64,000 nucleotides of DNA from Cryptomeria japonica (lineage: Eukaryota; Streptophyta; Pinopsida; Cupressales; Cupressaceae): assembly GCF_030272615.1 (NCBI RefSeq), contig NC_081407.1:102221897-102285896 (forward strand). The letters are read 5' to 3'. A program made the position numbers and the translations under genes. The notes beneath the pieces were generated by a model that was not told where the DNA came from, ran no database searches, and worked only from the letters and a program-made list of their open reading frames with translations. This document shows, piece by piece, positions 33,821-45,618 of this stretch; positions within the stretch are counted from its first letter, which is position 1; every line of letters begins with the position of its first letter.

Positions 33821-36309
33821 CACACAGTGTAGAGAGAAAATTGATAGGATTTGGATAGAGAACAAGTAGAGGATCTGGAGGATATCAAGGAAGCATTCTT
33901 TCAATTCTACAAAGGTCTCTTCACATTTGAAGATTCCACTAATTCCCAGGAGGCAAGAGAAAAATGCAGAAGGGTTATCCCCTCCAAGATTTCAGTGGAG
34001 GATGCGCAGGCATTAAGGGGGCCCATCACTATGCAAGAACTAAAAGGTGCCATTAAAAGTCTGAATAATGATAAATCCTCAAACCCAGATGGTCTGACGG
34101 TAGAGTTCTACAAAGCTAATGAGGATTGGGTTTGTCAAGACTTGTATGAGCTTTACTATGAGGCATTTGATACTGCTTCCTTAGGGGAATGAATTAACAG
34201 TGGGATTATCAAATTACTTCCCAAAGATGGAGACAAGTCTCTTATCAAGAACTGGAGACCGATAACACTTCTTAATGTATCCTACAAAATATTGGCTAAG
34301 ACTCTTGCGATCAGATTGGAGAATTTACTTCCTAAGTTCATTTGCTCCACGCAAACATGTTGTATCAAAGGAAGATATATCCTTGAAAATCTAATTACCA
34401 GCTGGGAAGCCATGGAATGGGTGAAGACTTCAGGACAGAATGTGGCCATGTTTCTCCTAGACTTCGAGAAAGCATATGACAGGGTAGAATGGGGATTCAT
34501 TCTGATGCTGTTAGAAGCATTTGGTTTTCCAACAAAATTTTGCAAATGGGTGATGGTTCTCCTCAAAGATACTTTGGCCCAGGTGGAAGTTAACAGCTCC
34601 CTATCACAGGATATTACTCGGGGCAGATCTATTAGGCAGGGTTGTCCCCTAGCCCCTACACTATTCATTATGGTAGCTAATGCTTTGCTTTACATTCTAA
34701 GGGACTCTACCATCTCTCCTAATATTCAGGGGATCAAACTTCTAAATGGTGAGGATCTGATCAATGCTCCATTTGTTGATGACATGACACTCTTTATAGA
34801 GATTAGTAAACAGAATATGGAGGCCTTGGAAGGAAAAATCAAATTCCTAGGAGAAATATCTGGTGCTAAAATCTCTTAGAGCAAATCTACCATACTTGGG
34901 TGGGAGGAGCGGCCTTCTGAGTGGCTAAAATAGTTTGGGATCCAATGGGGAGGGCCCAATAAAATAGTCAGATACCTAGGAATTCCGTTTACCATATCTC
35001 CATCCCTCAAAGAGATGTGGCATTGGGTTAGAAGCAAGATAGACAAAAAGCTTAACAAATGGGACAATAGTTATCTCTTGCTCGTCAGGAGAGTGTAGGT
35101 GTGTCAAAAAATTCTCTCCTCATACAACATTTACTACTCCTTGATATGGATGTTCCCCAATTACCGAATCCTAGAGATACAAAAAACCATTAGGAACTTC
35201 CTTTGGTCTAATGGAAAAGGTAACAAAAGGATGCATTATGTGAAATGGGAATGGTGTCATAAGGATAGGATTCTGGGAGGGCTAGGACTAAAATATTTAA
35301 GAATCCAAGGGATTTCTCTTGCAGCAAAATGGATCTTCTAGGCATTAGATGGTAATGAACCTTGGAAGGTTCTGATTAGGAATAACATATTGAGGGTTGC
35401 ACCAAAAAAGGCCAAATCTTGGAAATCTCTACCTTTTTGTGACCTTGTGGTTCAAGACTTTGTGGTCTCAATACAGCGCTCAAATGTCTTCAAGTATATC
35501 TATAAGGCTTGGGAGAGTATTAAGCCTTTCATCAGCAATACTAGAGTCAGCAACAATGAGCTAGTCCATGGAGGTAGATCCATTTGGTGGAACCTCTTGC
35601 ACTCCTCCAAACCATTGGCACTTACGCAGGGGTGCTCTGCTAAAGCATGGGCGACAAAAGGCATTTGCTACTTTAAAGACATTATTGAGGATGACAAGAT
35701 GCTTGACTGGGATACCCTCAGAGTTAGATTTAACCTTCAAGTGTGCCATAAACGGACTTATAACATGTTGGAAAAAGCTTGCGAGAAACTTTATTTGCCC
35801 AAAAAGTGGAAGAATGATATTGACAGTTGTAAGGAACTTTTGTGGAATAATACCATCTTCGTATCTAATATTAAAGCTAGCATTATATATAAGACTCTAA
35901 CATATGATGAAGCAATAATTTTTCATGTTAATAAATTATGGTTTGCAGATTTTTCAGTTAAACAATGGCAGAAGGTGTTTACAAGACTATGGTGTAGTCC
36001 TGTTGTTCCCAAAGAAAAGTGTTTTAAATGGCTTATGATTATTAACAAGTTGCCCCTCAAAAAAGAACATAACAGCTGTGATGTTTGCAATATTTGCAGG
36101 GTTCCTGAATCAGTTAGACATTTTTTTTTTGAATGTAGCATTGCTACAGAAATCTGGTTACTATTTGGTACCGCTATTCCTAATCTATTTACTGTGCTTG
36201 ATGTTATAATTGGGTATATTAAGGGTCTAAAAAAAGACACTAACCTCTTTTGGAATGTTCTTACTTCTGAAATTTTATGGTACATTTGGAAATTCAGAAA
36301 TGAGGTTTG
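33821..36309 (+). pseudogene. LINE ORF2 3' half: reverse transcriptase and zinc finger
   Basis: From 33,851 to 36,310 one frame holds without a shift. Five stops interrupt it: TGA 34,190-34,192 and TAG at 34,877, 34,931, 35,096 and 35,339. Motifs in order are 'EAFFQFYKGLFT', 'NWRPITLLNVSYKILAKTL' (about 34,253), 'GRYILENLITS', 'LDFEKAYDRVEWGF', 'SIRQGCPLAPTLF' and 'APFVDDMTLF'. The last is the polymerase active site, with Val where Ala is usual. Then 'RYLGIPFTI', 'GGRSIWWNLLHSSKPLALTQ' and the C-terminal zinc finger 'CDVCNICRVPESVRHFFFEC' (about 36,078-36,137). It ends at 'WYIWKFRNEV', about 100 residues before the end seen in the other LINE copy. The first bases (33,821-33,850) continue the protein upstream in another phase. 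Confidence 0.85.
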
Positions 36310-37930
36310 ACCATCTTGGTCTCTCGTTCTTCGTGCACCCTTCTCCAATCCTTCTTATTTATTCAAAGTCTGCAACTTTTCATCTTATTTGACTCTCTTC
36401 ACCCTGATGATGGATCACGGAGTGTGATCCGAAACGTGATGCAAAAATCTTTCACACAATCGAATCCAGAAATGCTCTCTTGATTACTCTACAGCACTAC
36501 AAATTGAAGCTTCCGCTGTATATAGAATTGGTTGCAAATTGATGAGTATTTATAACACAAATCCACTGACCCTGTGCGTTGCATTCCTCGAAATTTCAGC
36601 TGCAACCAATGTTTTCACAGTGCAGAAAATATCAACAACGATCATTTTCGGAGTCTGTCAATGTGCAGGAAAGTCATTGAGTAATAATGTTCAAAGTGTG
36701 GAAAATTCCCACGGGTAATTAAATAATCATTTCCCAGTATTCAATGAATTGATCAATTTGACACGGAAGTCTGTTTGGTGTAGAGTGCTATGAAAGTTTG
36801 TTTTTTTAATATCCTTTATAGATGGAAAGAAGATATTAATTGACATTAAATTCAAATTTTAAATCGTTTGAAATTATATGAAATCTCACGACTGTTTACA
36901 TTGAGTAATAATACAAGCGGTCTTGAAAAGAAAATCCAAGAGTTAAGAGAGCAGTTAATATAATTGATTAAATTAGTTTATCTCATCTAAAATTTGATAT
37001 AAAAATTTAATTTAATTAATTAATTAAATTATCTTGAGTTTAATTTTATTGAAAAATTATGTAATTTATATTAAAAATTTGGAACATAATATTAAACATA
37101 TTGTTAAAAGAATGATAGTCCAGCTGCAATCAAAGTCTTGATTATGTAAAAAACATATAAAAAACTGTTAAAAGTATGTTATTTTCTCAAGTCTTTGTCA
37201 ATGTAGAGAAGTCATGGAATAGTAAGTTTTAAAGTCTATTCAAATGTAGAAAAGTTGCAGCAGTAGTTAAATGATCATTTTCTAATATGTAAGGGTGGTT
37301 AAAGTTAAATGATCATTTTCTAATATGTAAGGGTGGTTAATGTATATCCAATTATATTGATCAACTTGTCCTTAAAGATTTTATTTTCTGTTTTGTTATC
37401 TAGAAATAAAATGTGAATGGCATTTATTCAAATTGAATTATTTGTAAATGTATTACTTTTAATTATATATATATATATATGGAATTTTATTAGTTAAAAT
37501 AATAAAAAATTTATTATATGTTCTAGTGAGGTAAATATTAATTGTTGTTGGTTGATTATATGATGTAGCATAATAATCTTGTCATATAAAAAATAGTTTA
37601 TATACGATAATTGATTATTTGTTTTTGTGGATAAAAATATAAATGTATATGATACAAATTAAGGTTAGCTCAATATGTTACAATCATCTAAAAATAAGCA
37701 TAATCCCATAAATACATATTTATTTATAGTTAAATTCAAAACATAAATTTGATCAATTAAATTACATTTTAAATATGTTATAATAACAAGAATAAATTAT
37801 GGCATTTGTCTTTCTATCCCTTATAAGAAATCATATAATATAATTTTAAATTATTACTAAAAAATCTACACAATTAAAATTTAAAAATATTATAAATACT
37901 TATTTTTTAATTAATATTAATTTATTTATA
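36310..37930. repeat. repeat-derived sequence, probably interior of inverted-repeat copy C
   Basis: At 36,412-36,430 ggatcac...gtgatcc forms a small hairpin. From about 36,655 'gagtaataatgttcaaagtg', 'aataatcatttccca' and 'attcaatgaatt' match the interior of copies A and D. A second diverged copy of these blocks is at about 37,195-37,370, with 'aaatgatcattttctaatat' duplicated within it. A stretch at about 37,820-37,905 weakly resembles the right terminal repeat of copy D. If correct, copy C spans 25,255 to about 37,900 with LINE insertions inside. Confidence 0.4.
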
Positions 37931-38700
37931 TATTAATATATTAACTATAATTTTTTTACAAATGGCCTTCACATCATCCCAAATAAATATATATTACATG
38001 TGAAAAGAAAAGTAAAAGTCGGTGAACCGACAGTACACAATGTTTGTGCCCTTAATGTCGTATCCACGCTTGGAGTTTGACGACCACCCCTACCTATCAT
38101 ATGGATTTTTGATGACGGTTAGTCATTTCAATGCCTTTAATTTGACATTTTAAGAAAAATATTAATTGTTAAAAAATATAAATGTAGAAGAATTAAAAAA
38201 TAATGATAAATTAGTAATATATGGATATGGTGTTTGGTGGTTAGATGCAGACATAGGTGTGTTGATTTGAATTGATAACATTTTATTTATCAATCACTTA
38301 AAAATTGTAAATGTAAATAAATTTTCATTTATAGATTGATTTAAATTGATACAAAAAATTTGTTCGGCTAAATTCCTCAATTGTTCTTTCCCATCGTTAA
38401 TAACGGTTGTCCTAAATAGAATCATTTTGCACATATATGTTACAAAAACTTATACAATCAATTGACCATGAAAATGAGTATTATCATAATTTTTAATAAT
38501 CAAAACTATTAAACAATCACAATAAAATTGACCAAACTAATTAGAACAACAATTCAATCATTTGAAATCAAGCAAAACAAAATTTTCACTTACTTTGACA
38601 TATAAAAGTATCACATAATTGCAGTATCAATTGCAGTGGGGCCTTCAACAACTTCAAAAACTCCTTTTGTGGCCATTGAGGTCGTTGAGAAAATGAAAAT
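37931..38700. other. AT-rich spacer, nothing recognised
   Basis: No frame over 60 codons and no repeat structure stood out. Confidence 0.3.
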
Positions 38701-38715
38701 TTGTGCAAGAAACGT

Positions 38716-38750
38716 GTACGGGTTACATTTAGTTAACCCGTACGTGTATT
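38716..38750. repeat. perfect short palindrome
   Basis: cgtacgggtta and taacccgtacg face each other across a short loop. It lies at the left edge of the simple-repeat block (38,700-41,660). Related 'tacgcgtta'/'tacacgc' words recur at 38,790-38,830 and 41,600-41,650. Confidence 0.6.
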
Positions 38751-38830
38751 TAGCCCCTAAAAATACCCCAACAGGCCAATGTCCTATAACCTGTACACGC
38801 TTCTTATGTTAAAAACATGTACGCGTTACT

Positions 38831-38856
38831 TATAGTAAAGAAAAGGTGAAGGAAAA

Positions 38857-38899
<43 letters not shown>

Positions 38900-38975
38900 G
38901 GGGAGGGAGGGAGAGGGAGAGGGAGAGGATGGAAAAGGAAGGGAGATAGAGGGGGAGGGAGAGCGAGAGAGCGAG

Positions 38976-39033
<58 letters not shown>

Positions 39034-39172
39034 AGGGAGAGAAGAAGAGAGAGAGACACAAAGACAAAGAGAGATGGTAAAGGGAGGGAGAGAGAGGGAG
39101 AGAAAGAGGATGGAAAAGGAAGGGAGATAGAGGGGGAGGGAGAGAGAAAGAGTAGAGAGAGAGAGAGAGAGA
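38831..39172 (+). repeat. GA-rich microsatellite / polypurine tract
   Basis: About 340 bp of almost pure purine on the plus strand, mostly GA and GGGA units. All frames through it are low-complexity and are not genes. Confidence 0.95.
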
Positions 39173-39192
39173 ACCTCATGCTCATTCTCAAG

Positions 39193-41270
39193 GGATGATC
39201 TGAACTTATTTTTGTAAGCAGTATTGGCACTGGTTTTTATATTGTAATAATGGTTCATCATCTTGTCCCTAGGACACCATATGACCCCTTAGGGCACCAT
39301 ACGACCCCTTAGGACACCATATGACCCATTAGGACACCATAGAATGCCTTAGGACATCGTATGGTTGTAAGGGGTCGTATGGTGTGCTAAGGGATCTTAT
39401 GGTATCATTATGTGTCATGTGGGGTCCTAAGGGGTCATATGGCGTGATAAGGGCCCAGGTGATTTGAACTTATTTTTGTAAGTAGTATTGGCACTACTTT
39501 TTATATTGTAATAATGGTTCATCTTTTCACCTTGGGACACTATATGACCCCTTAGGACACCATACGACCCCTTAGGATATTATATGATCCTACTTGGGGT
39601 CATATGGTGTGCTAAGGGGTCATATGGTGTCCTTAGGGGTCATGTGGGGTCCTAAGGGGTTGTATGGTATGCTAAGAGTCCGAGTGATCTGAACTTATTT
39701 TCGTAAGCAATATTGGCACTCCTTTTTTATGTTGTAATAATGGTTCATCTTGCTCCCTCAGGACACCATATGACCCTTTAGGACACCACATGACCCCTTA
39801 GGACACCATATGACCCGTTAGGATATCATATGGTCCTACTTGGGGTTGTATGATATTCTAAGGGGTCATATGGTGTCGTTAAGGGTCATGTGGGGTCTTG
39901 AGGGTTCGTATGGTGTGTTATGGGCCTAGATAATCTGAATTTATTTTTGTAAGTAGTATTGGCACTACTTTTATATTGTAATAATGGTTCATCTTGCCCC
40001 CTTAGAACACCATATGATTCCTTAGGACACCATATGACCCTTTAGGACATCATACGACCCCTTAGGATATCATATGGACCTAAGGGGTCATGCAATGTGC
40101 TAAGGGTTCATATGGTGTCTTTAGGGGTCTTGTGGGGTCCTAATGGGGTCACACATGTGTTAGAACATCATATGAGCCCTTAGGACACCATACGACCCCT
40201 TAGGACATCGTATGGTCCTAAGGGGTCATGTGGTGTGATAAGGGGTCTTATGGTGTCATTAGGGGTCATGTGGGGTCCTAATGGGGCCACACATGTTTTA
40301 CAATGCCATATAACCCCTTAGGACACCATATGTCCCCTTAGGACATCATATGCTTGTAAGTGGTCAGTGGTGTGTTAAGGGGTCACATGATTTTGTTAGG
40401 GGTCATGTGGAGTCCTAATTGGGCCACATGTGTTACAACACCATATGACCCCTTAGGACACCATACAACCCCTTAGGATATCATATGGTCCTAAGGGGTC
40501 ATGTGGTGTGCTAAGGGGTCATATGGTGTCTTTAAGGGTCTTGTGGGGTCCTAATGGGGCTACATATGTGTTAGAACACCATATGACCCCTTAGGACACC
40601 ATACCACCCCTTGGTTCATATGGCGTTGTTAGGGGTCTTCGGAGTCCTAATGAGGCCACACATGTATTAGAACACCATATGACCCCTTAGGACACCATAC
40701 AACCCCTTAGGACATCATATGGTCCTAAGGGGTCATGTGGTGTGCTAAGGGGTCACATGATGTCATTAAGAGTCTTGTGGGGTCCTAATGGGGCTGCACA
40801 TGTGATAGAACACTATATGACCCCTTAGGACACCATATGACCCCTTAGGATATCATATGGTCCTAAGGGGTCGTGTGGTATTCTAAGGGGTCATATGGTG
40901 TCGTGAGGGGTCATGTGGAGTCCTAATGGTGTCACACATGTGTTACAACACTATATGACCCATTAGGACACCATATGACACCTTAGGATATCATATGCTT
41001 CTAAGGGGTCACCTGGTGTCGTTAGGGGTCACATGGGGTCCTAATTGAGGCACACATGTGTTACAACACCATATAAGCCCTTAGGACACTATATGACCCC
41101 TTAAGATATCATACATGGTCCTAAGGGGTAATATGGTGCCATTGGAGGTCATGTGGGGTCCTAATGGGGTCACACATGTGTTAGTACATCATATGGTCTC
41201 AAGGGGTCATATGGTGTTGTAAGGGACCTTATATGATTTCATTAGGGGTTATGCGGGGTGCTAAGGGGGA
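39193..41270. repeat. 2-kb complex array of short inverted repeats
   Basis: The words ccttaggacaccatatgacc and its reverse complement alternate throughout, so nearly every unit contains its own inverted partner. Two higher-order patterns are present. At 39,201-40,000 a ~215-275-bp unit starts with 'tgaacttatttttgtaag' (39,201, 39,475, 39,690, 39,936). At about 40,135-41,190 a ~96-138-bp unit carries 'ggggtcctaatggggccac' and is repeated nine times. CATATG recurs every few tens of bases. There is no coding capacity. A GA tract lies to the left and a TA tract to the right. Confidence 0.9.
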
Positions 41271-41321
41271 GAGACAAAGAGAGAGAGAGATTTAAAGAGG
41301 GTGGGAATACAATGTGCTAAG

Positions 41322-41326
<5 letters not shown>

Positions 41327-41399
<73 letters not shown>

Positions 41400-41400
41400 G

Positions 41401-41441
<41 letters not shown>

Positions 41442-41442
41442 T
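41327..41442. repeat. TA microsatellite
   Basis: Alternating TA broken by a few TG steps. Frames through it (Tyr-Ile repeats) are spurious. Confidence 0.95.
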
Positions 41443-43523
41443 TTACATACATATATGTATACATACATACACATACACATATTATATACATATATATGTA
41501 TTTCTATATATTAGAATGTTTTTATGTTGACATAACTCATATGGTTTTTTCTCTCTCTAAAACGCATACAATATTTTTCTTTTTGTAACCCCATATGTGT
41601 TTTTGTTTCTACGAACCCTATACGCGCTATTAGTTAACAAAACTTGTATGCGTTTAGCATGTTTAGACTTGTGAATAGGCTTGGATTAAAAGGCTGAGGG
41701 TTGAGTGTTTTATTTCCCTCCATTTCCCTCCTTTTTGATGTTTTTGTTTTATCAAATTGGTTTCTCAACTTTGTCATCATCGGGTTTACACCTTATCAAC
41801 TGGGTATTTCTAAAATTGCACCATATTTTCACCCATCTTCTAAGCTTTCTAACCATATAATTTTTTTTAAAAATTTTAACAACAATAACATATTAATCTT
41901 GAATTTCTTTTACCAGTGTCTCTGTAGTTCTCAGAGACATATGTGTACCATTTTTTTCATAACTTTTGATATACTTATCCAATTTTTTTAAAAAATGATA
42001 TATTATTGTAGTGCACTTGATTCCATACACTTTTTTTTAAAATGCATTTTTTTATTATTTTGGTGCAAGTTATGCTTCGTGCACGAACAAGTGTACCTAA
42101 TTTTTAGGATGTGCTTGATTCAAAAAATCATAAAAGAAAATACTCAACAAAAAATTACAAAAAATAACACAAATTCTAGTGCTCACTCTTAAATATCTTT
42201 CTACCAAAGGATTTATCAAAATACTAAATATAACTATGGCTTTTTTGATGTGCATGTCAAACACTATGTTATGTTTTTTAGAAAAAATCAGGATCTATTT
42301 TTCATGTACGAAGGATTTGACCCCCTTAATCTTATCCAATTTTTAAAAAAATTAGTAGAATTTGGAAACTAATTTCAGAGTAGTATAATCTTTGTTCTTT
42401 GAGTATCTTCATATTTTGAGTGGATGTCTCTCAAATTTCTCCTCCAAGTTTAGGTTTATCTAATTTTAGAAAAAAGGTGTCCACTTATACCCCTCTTTTT
42501 GCACACCATCTTGGTGCACTTACCCTACTTAATCCACAAAATATTTAACCTTGTTCTGATAAAAAAATAATAAAAAATATAAAAATGAAACACCATGCAC
42601 ATGAGAACACTAGATTTACATGGAAAACCCAAAGAGGGGAAAATGACAGTGAGATTCAACTCACAATATATGCAATGATTACAATATAGTTTTAGTCTCA
42701 CTACCAAGGAAGTTCTCTACTCTTTGAATAACTTGAAGGCTAGAGCACTCTGCTCTAGGGAAAGATATAAAGCTACAATCTAAAGATCACTTCTGTAGAG
42801 CAAGATACAATGACTATATAAATGAGCAATAAGTAGACCTTCAACAATACTACCTTCGATAATCTCCAAACATGACTTGTCCTTGAATCTTTGTCTGAAG
42901 TGACCAACTCCACAACAATCACCACACATTGATCTTGTCAAAATGGATTTTTGTACCTTGTTCAACTCACACATCCACTCACCCACTTTCACATTTTCTT
43001 ACACACACTCATACCATCAACATCAACTTGATATTATATATATATAATCTTCTTTATTGCAAACATCAATTAAGTCAACCAAAATAGAGGACAATAATAG
43101 TACCTAACAAGTTGACTACCAAAACATAGTTATGGTGAGAACAATCCAATCTAAGAGACAGAGAGTACCTAATGACATCTTATCACTTATTTCCAAGTAG
43201 GCAAGAAAAATTCACACACTATCATTCATCCTCTAATAGTCAAGAATAAGGTAACATGTAGATACACTAATCAACATACCGCAGGTCATCCCAAAATATA
43301 CCTTCCAAATGAACCGGGCAAATGCGTATCCCCATATGCCAATTTAGGACCCAAAGTCAATGCAACATAAACTCCTAAGAAAGCAGAGACATCCAAGAAT
43401 TTAACACATGCCAAGGAACAACACCAATCAACTGAACCAAAGTAGTTACCCTAAAATATAGATTCCAATCACCATTCATCACCAAAAAGACCATCTAACA
43501 TCATGTAGAGTATATTAGTGTAG
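41443..43523. other. unassigned AT-rich region
   Basis: The longest frames (96 codons at 41,701-41,991, plus) are hydrophobic and phase-shifted low-complexity. I recognise no domain. Around 42,600-42,960 the sequence resembles an LTR or leader by composition only. Confidence 0.3.
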
Positions 43524-44750
43524 TGTCATAAAATTGCGACCCTAGCAATTTTTTACTGCATTAGGGTCCTCACGCACGCGAGTTTAAATCCTCTAGCCTG
43601 ATCGGAGACTGGAGATCGCTCAGCTCTTAGAAGCAGCTTATTCCTTGGCCTCTGCATCACCCCATCCGCACTCTTCCCTGGAGAATGGGGTAGGATAGGG
43701 GCATGGAGCCACTATCCCCCCTTGGATACGGGCGTGGCACCCCTATCCCTACCCTATTTTGGGGCAAGACCCTTCCTAGGGTTGCATTATTTGTTGTGCA
43801 TCGGGCGAGAAACTCCCCCGATGTCGGCCCGTGATGAAAATCAAATCCACTAACATGTATATAAGGGGCATTCGTCCTCTCATTTTTATAAGTTAGAAGT
43901 TCAATAAGTTGAAGTTGGATAATATTGGAGAGTGTCAAGTTGCAGAAGAGATCAAGCATTCAAGAGCATTCTTTTCCAACAGCGAGCATTCTCAAGTCTC
44001 CCTTCAAGGCTAGGTGTTGCAACCAAGTCAAGGATTCAACCATTGAAGAGGACATTGATTGCATTCTTTTCCAACAGCGAGCATTCTCAAGTCTCCCTTC
44101 AAGGCTAGGTGTTGCAACCAAGTCAAGGATTCAACCATTGAAGAGGACATTGATTTCAACAATTAATTCCACACAAGAATTTCTATGAACATTGCTACCA
44201 CAACCTCCCTTGAGGTGATTTACAATTCAACCTTTCATTTACATCTACTTGCAACTACTTTCTTTCATTACTTGGTTAATTCCAAAACTGGGGTTTGACC
44301 TAAAGGAAAACCCCCAATCCCAACCCATTTTCCTCTCTTTTCTATTTGTAGGTTGCAGGTGCGAAACTATACTTTCAGATTCGAGCTGCATTTGTAGAGA
44401 CGAAAAAAATCTTTTCGTTTTGTGGATTTTTCGGAGGATCGTGTACGTTCCCACCATGGTCCAGGCAAATTTTCTTCATATTCACAGGGCGACTTCATCT
44501 CAACACACTAATACATTTGGCCTAAAATTCCGATGGAGAAGGTATATTGTGATCAAATTTGATTTTTTTTTGAAAAAATGTCTGATTTCGTTGGAATTTT
44601 GATGATAATGCAACATTTGGTTTCGACAGAGAAGGAATTGGCAATGACATTTGGGTTTTTTTAGAAAAAGTGCCCGCGTTCGTCAAAATTCCGACGACCG
44701 CGTGCATTACTTAAAAAAAAAAGACCAAGTCATTTCATAAATCCCACCTC
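43524..44750 (+). repeat. LTR-like segment, plus orientation
   Basis: Begins TGTCATAAAATTGCGACC at 43,524. It is markedly more GC-rich than its surroundings, has a TATATAAGGGG box at about 43,857-43,867, and carries a perfect 95-bp tandem duplication downstream of it. This is the layout of a Ty3/gypsy LTR followed by transcribed R/U5. No second LTR, primer site or target duplication was found, and the right end is uncertain, so a truncated or solo LTR is inferred. Confidence 0.45.
43966..44155 (+). repeat. 95-bp perfect tandem duplication
   Basis: Units 43,966-44,060 and 44,061-44,155 start gcattcttttccaacagcga and appear identical base for base, so the duplication is recent. Confidence 0.95.
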
Positions 44751-45618
44751 TTTGTCTCGCCTCTGCCATTACAAAATCCTGCCTCTGTAGGGAACCTGTG
44801 GGTTTAATCGTCAGCTGTCCTAGCTATCTACTACTAGTGTTCCAGCCACGGAATAAAGTGGTTCCTCCCATGCTGATTCTAGCGAAAGAATCCAGATCGA
44901 TTACGTGCTCAAGAAGTCGTGGGTGAGGGTCTAGTAAGTCGAGAAGTTATTGTTGGGCCATCCCCTGATGAACACGAAGGAGGGAGGTGAACATAGGTTC
45001 CCTTTGGGTTTAATCATTGCAAGATGTAGTAATGGTCAGCTATCGTAGCGTCGTTTTCCTTTCCTTTCACATTTGAGCCAAAGGATGTGTTTGTCAGGGC
45101 GGTGTCATTTCAATTATCATCTCTTCACTCTAAATTGGGCATTACAAGATTCGATTGAAGAAAAAAGGTAAGGTATAATCAGCAAATTCATTGTTATACA
45201 TATTCAAATATTTAGATTCAAAGTTTATTATAGATTTATCAGATTAATTGCCAATATCAGAGATGGTGAGAGGTTTCTGTAATATGATATGATCAATTTA
45301 AAAGAATAATTTCTTACAAGACCTAAACCGTTGAACAATCCTAAAATCATGTATTAATTAAACACTGCATTTTAAATAATGAACAATATAGTAAGCCTGA
45401 AACATATTAACACTACTTTCCATATTTAAAATATATCCTAATTAAGGAGAGGGATGACCTAAACCTGCGTGATCGAGTGCCATTATGTAAAATATATCCT
45501 AATTATGGATGCTGGTAGATATGGTTGTGACAGAAAATCCCTGTTGCAGAACCGTGAGAAAATTTGTAGTGATCGAGTGTTATTTTTTGTCGGTGTTTTG
45601 GAAGGGAGCATAAGTGTA
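44751..45618. other. unassigned region, locally GC-richer
   Basis: 44,760-45,170 has gene-like base composition and ends in aaaaaaggtaagg, which resembles a 5' splice site. No open frame or domain supports an exon. The remainder is AT-rich. Confidence 0.25.

Larger units (their letters stand above)
30509..36309. mobile_element. LINE with inverted 5' half (twin-priming structure)
   Basis: Two LINE halves lie head to head. The minus-strand half (30,509-33,820) holds ORF1, endonuclease and the linker up to 'FFNMVKQTQNK'. The plus-strand half (33,821-36,309) starts with 'REKIDRIW' and carries the rest of ORF2. The break points in the two halves are adjacent in the protein, so together they cover one element once. 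This is the product expected from twin priming, in which the second primer copies the 5' part backwards. The left flank is inverted-repeat copy C. The right end has lost its 3' tail: coding stops at 36,309 without poly(A), so a later deletion must be assumed. Inversion by recombination is the alternative. Confidence 0.65.

Noticed and set aside
35923-36348. 141-codon minus-strand frame
   Set aside because: Antisense shadow of the LINE C-terminal coding region on the plus strand.
38804-39261. Overlapping 80-143-codon frames on both strands (Ser/Leu-rich or Arg/Glu-rich)
   Set aside because: They are translations of the GA microsatellite; low complexity in all phases.
41261-41588. Tyr-Ile repeat frames on both strands
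   Set aside because: Artefact of the TA microsatellite.
44760-45180. Possible 5' untranslated exon with splice donor
   Set aside because: Composition and one GTAAGG are the only support; no downstream coding exon found.
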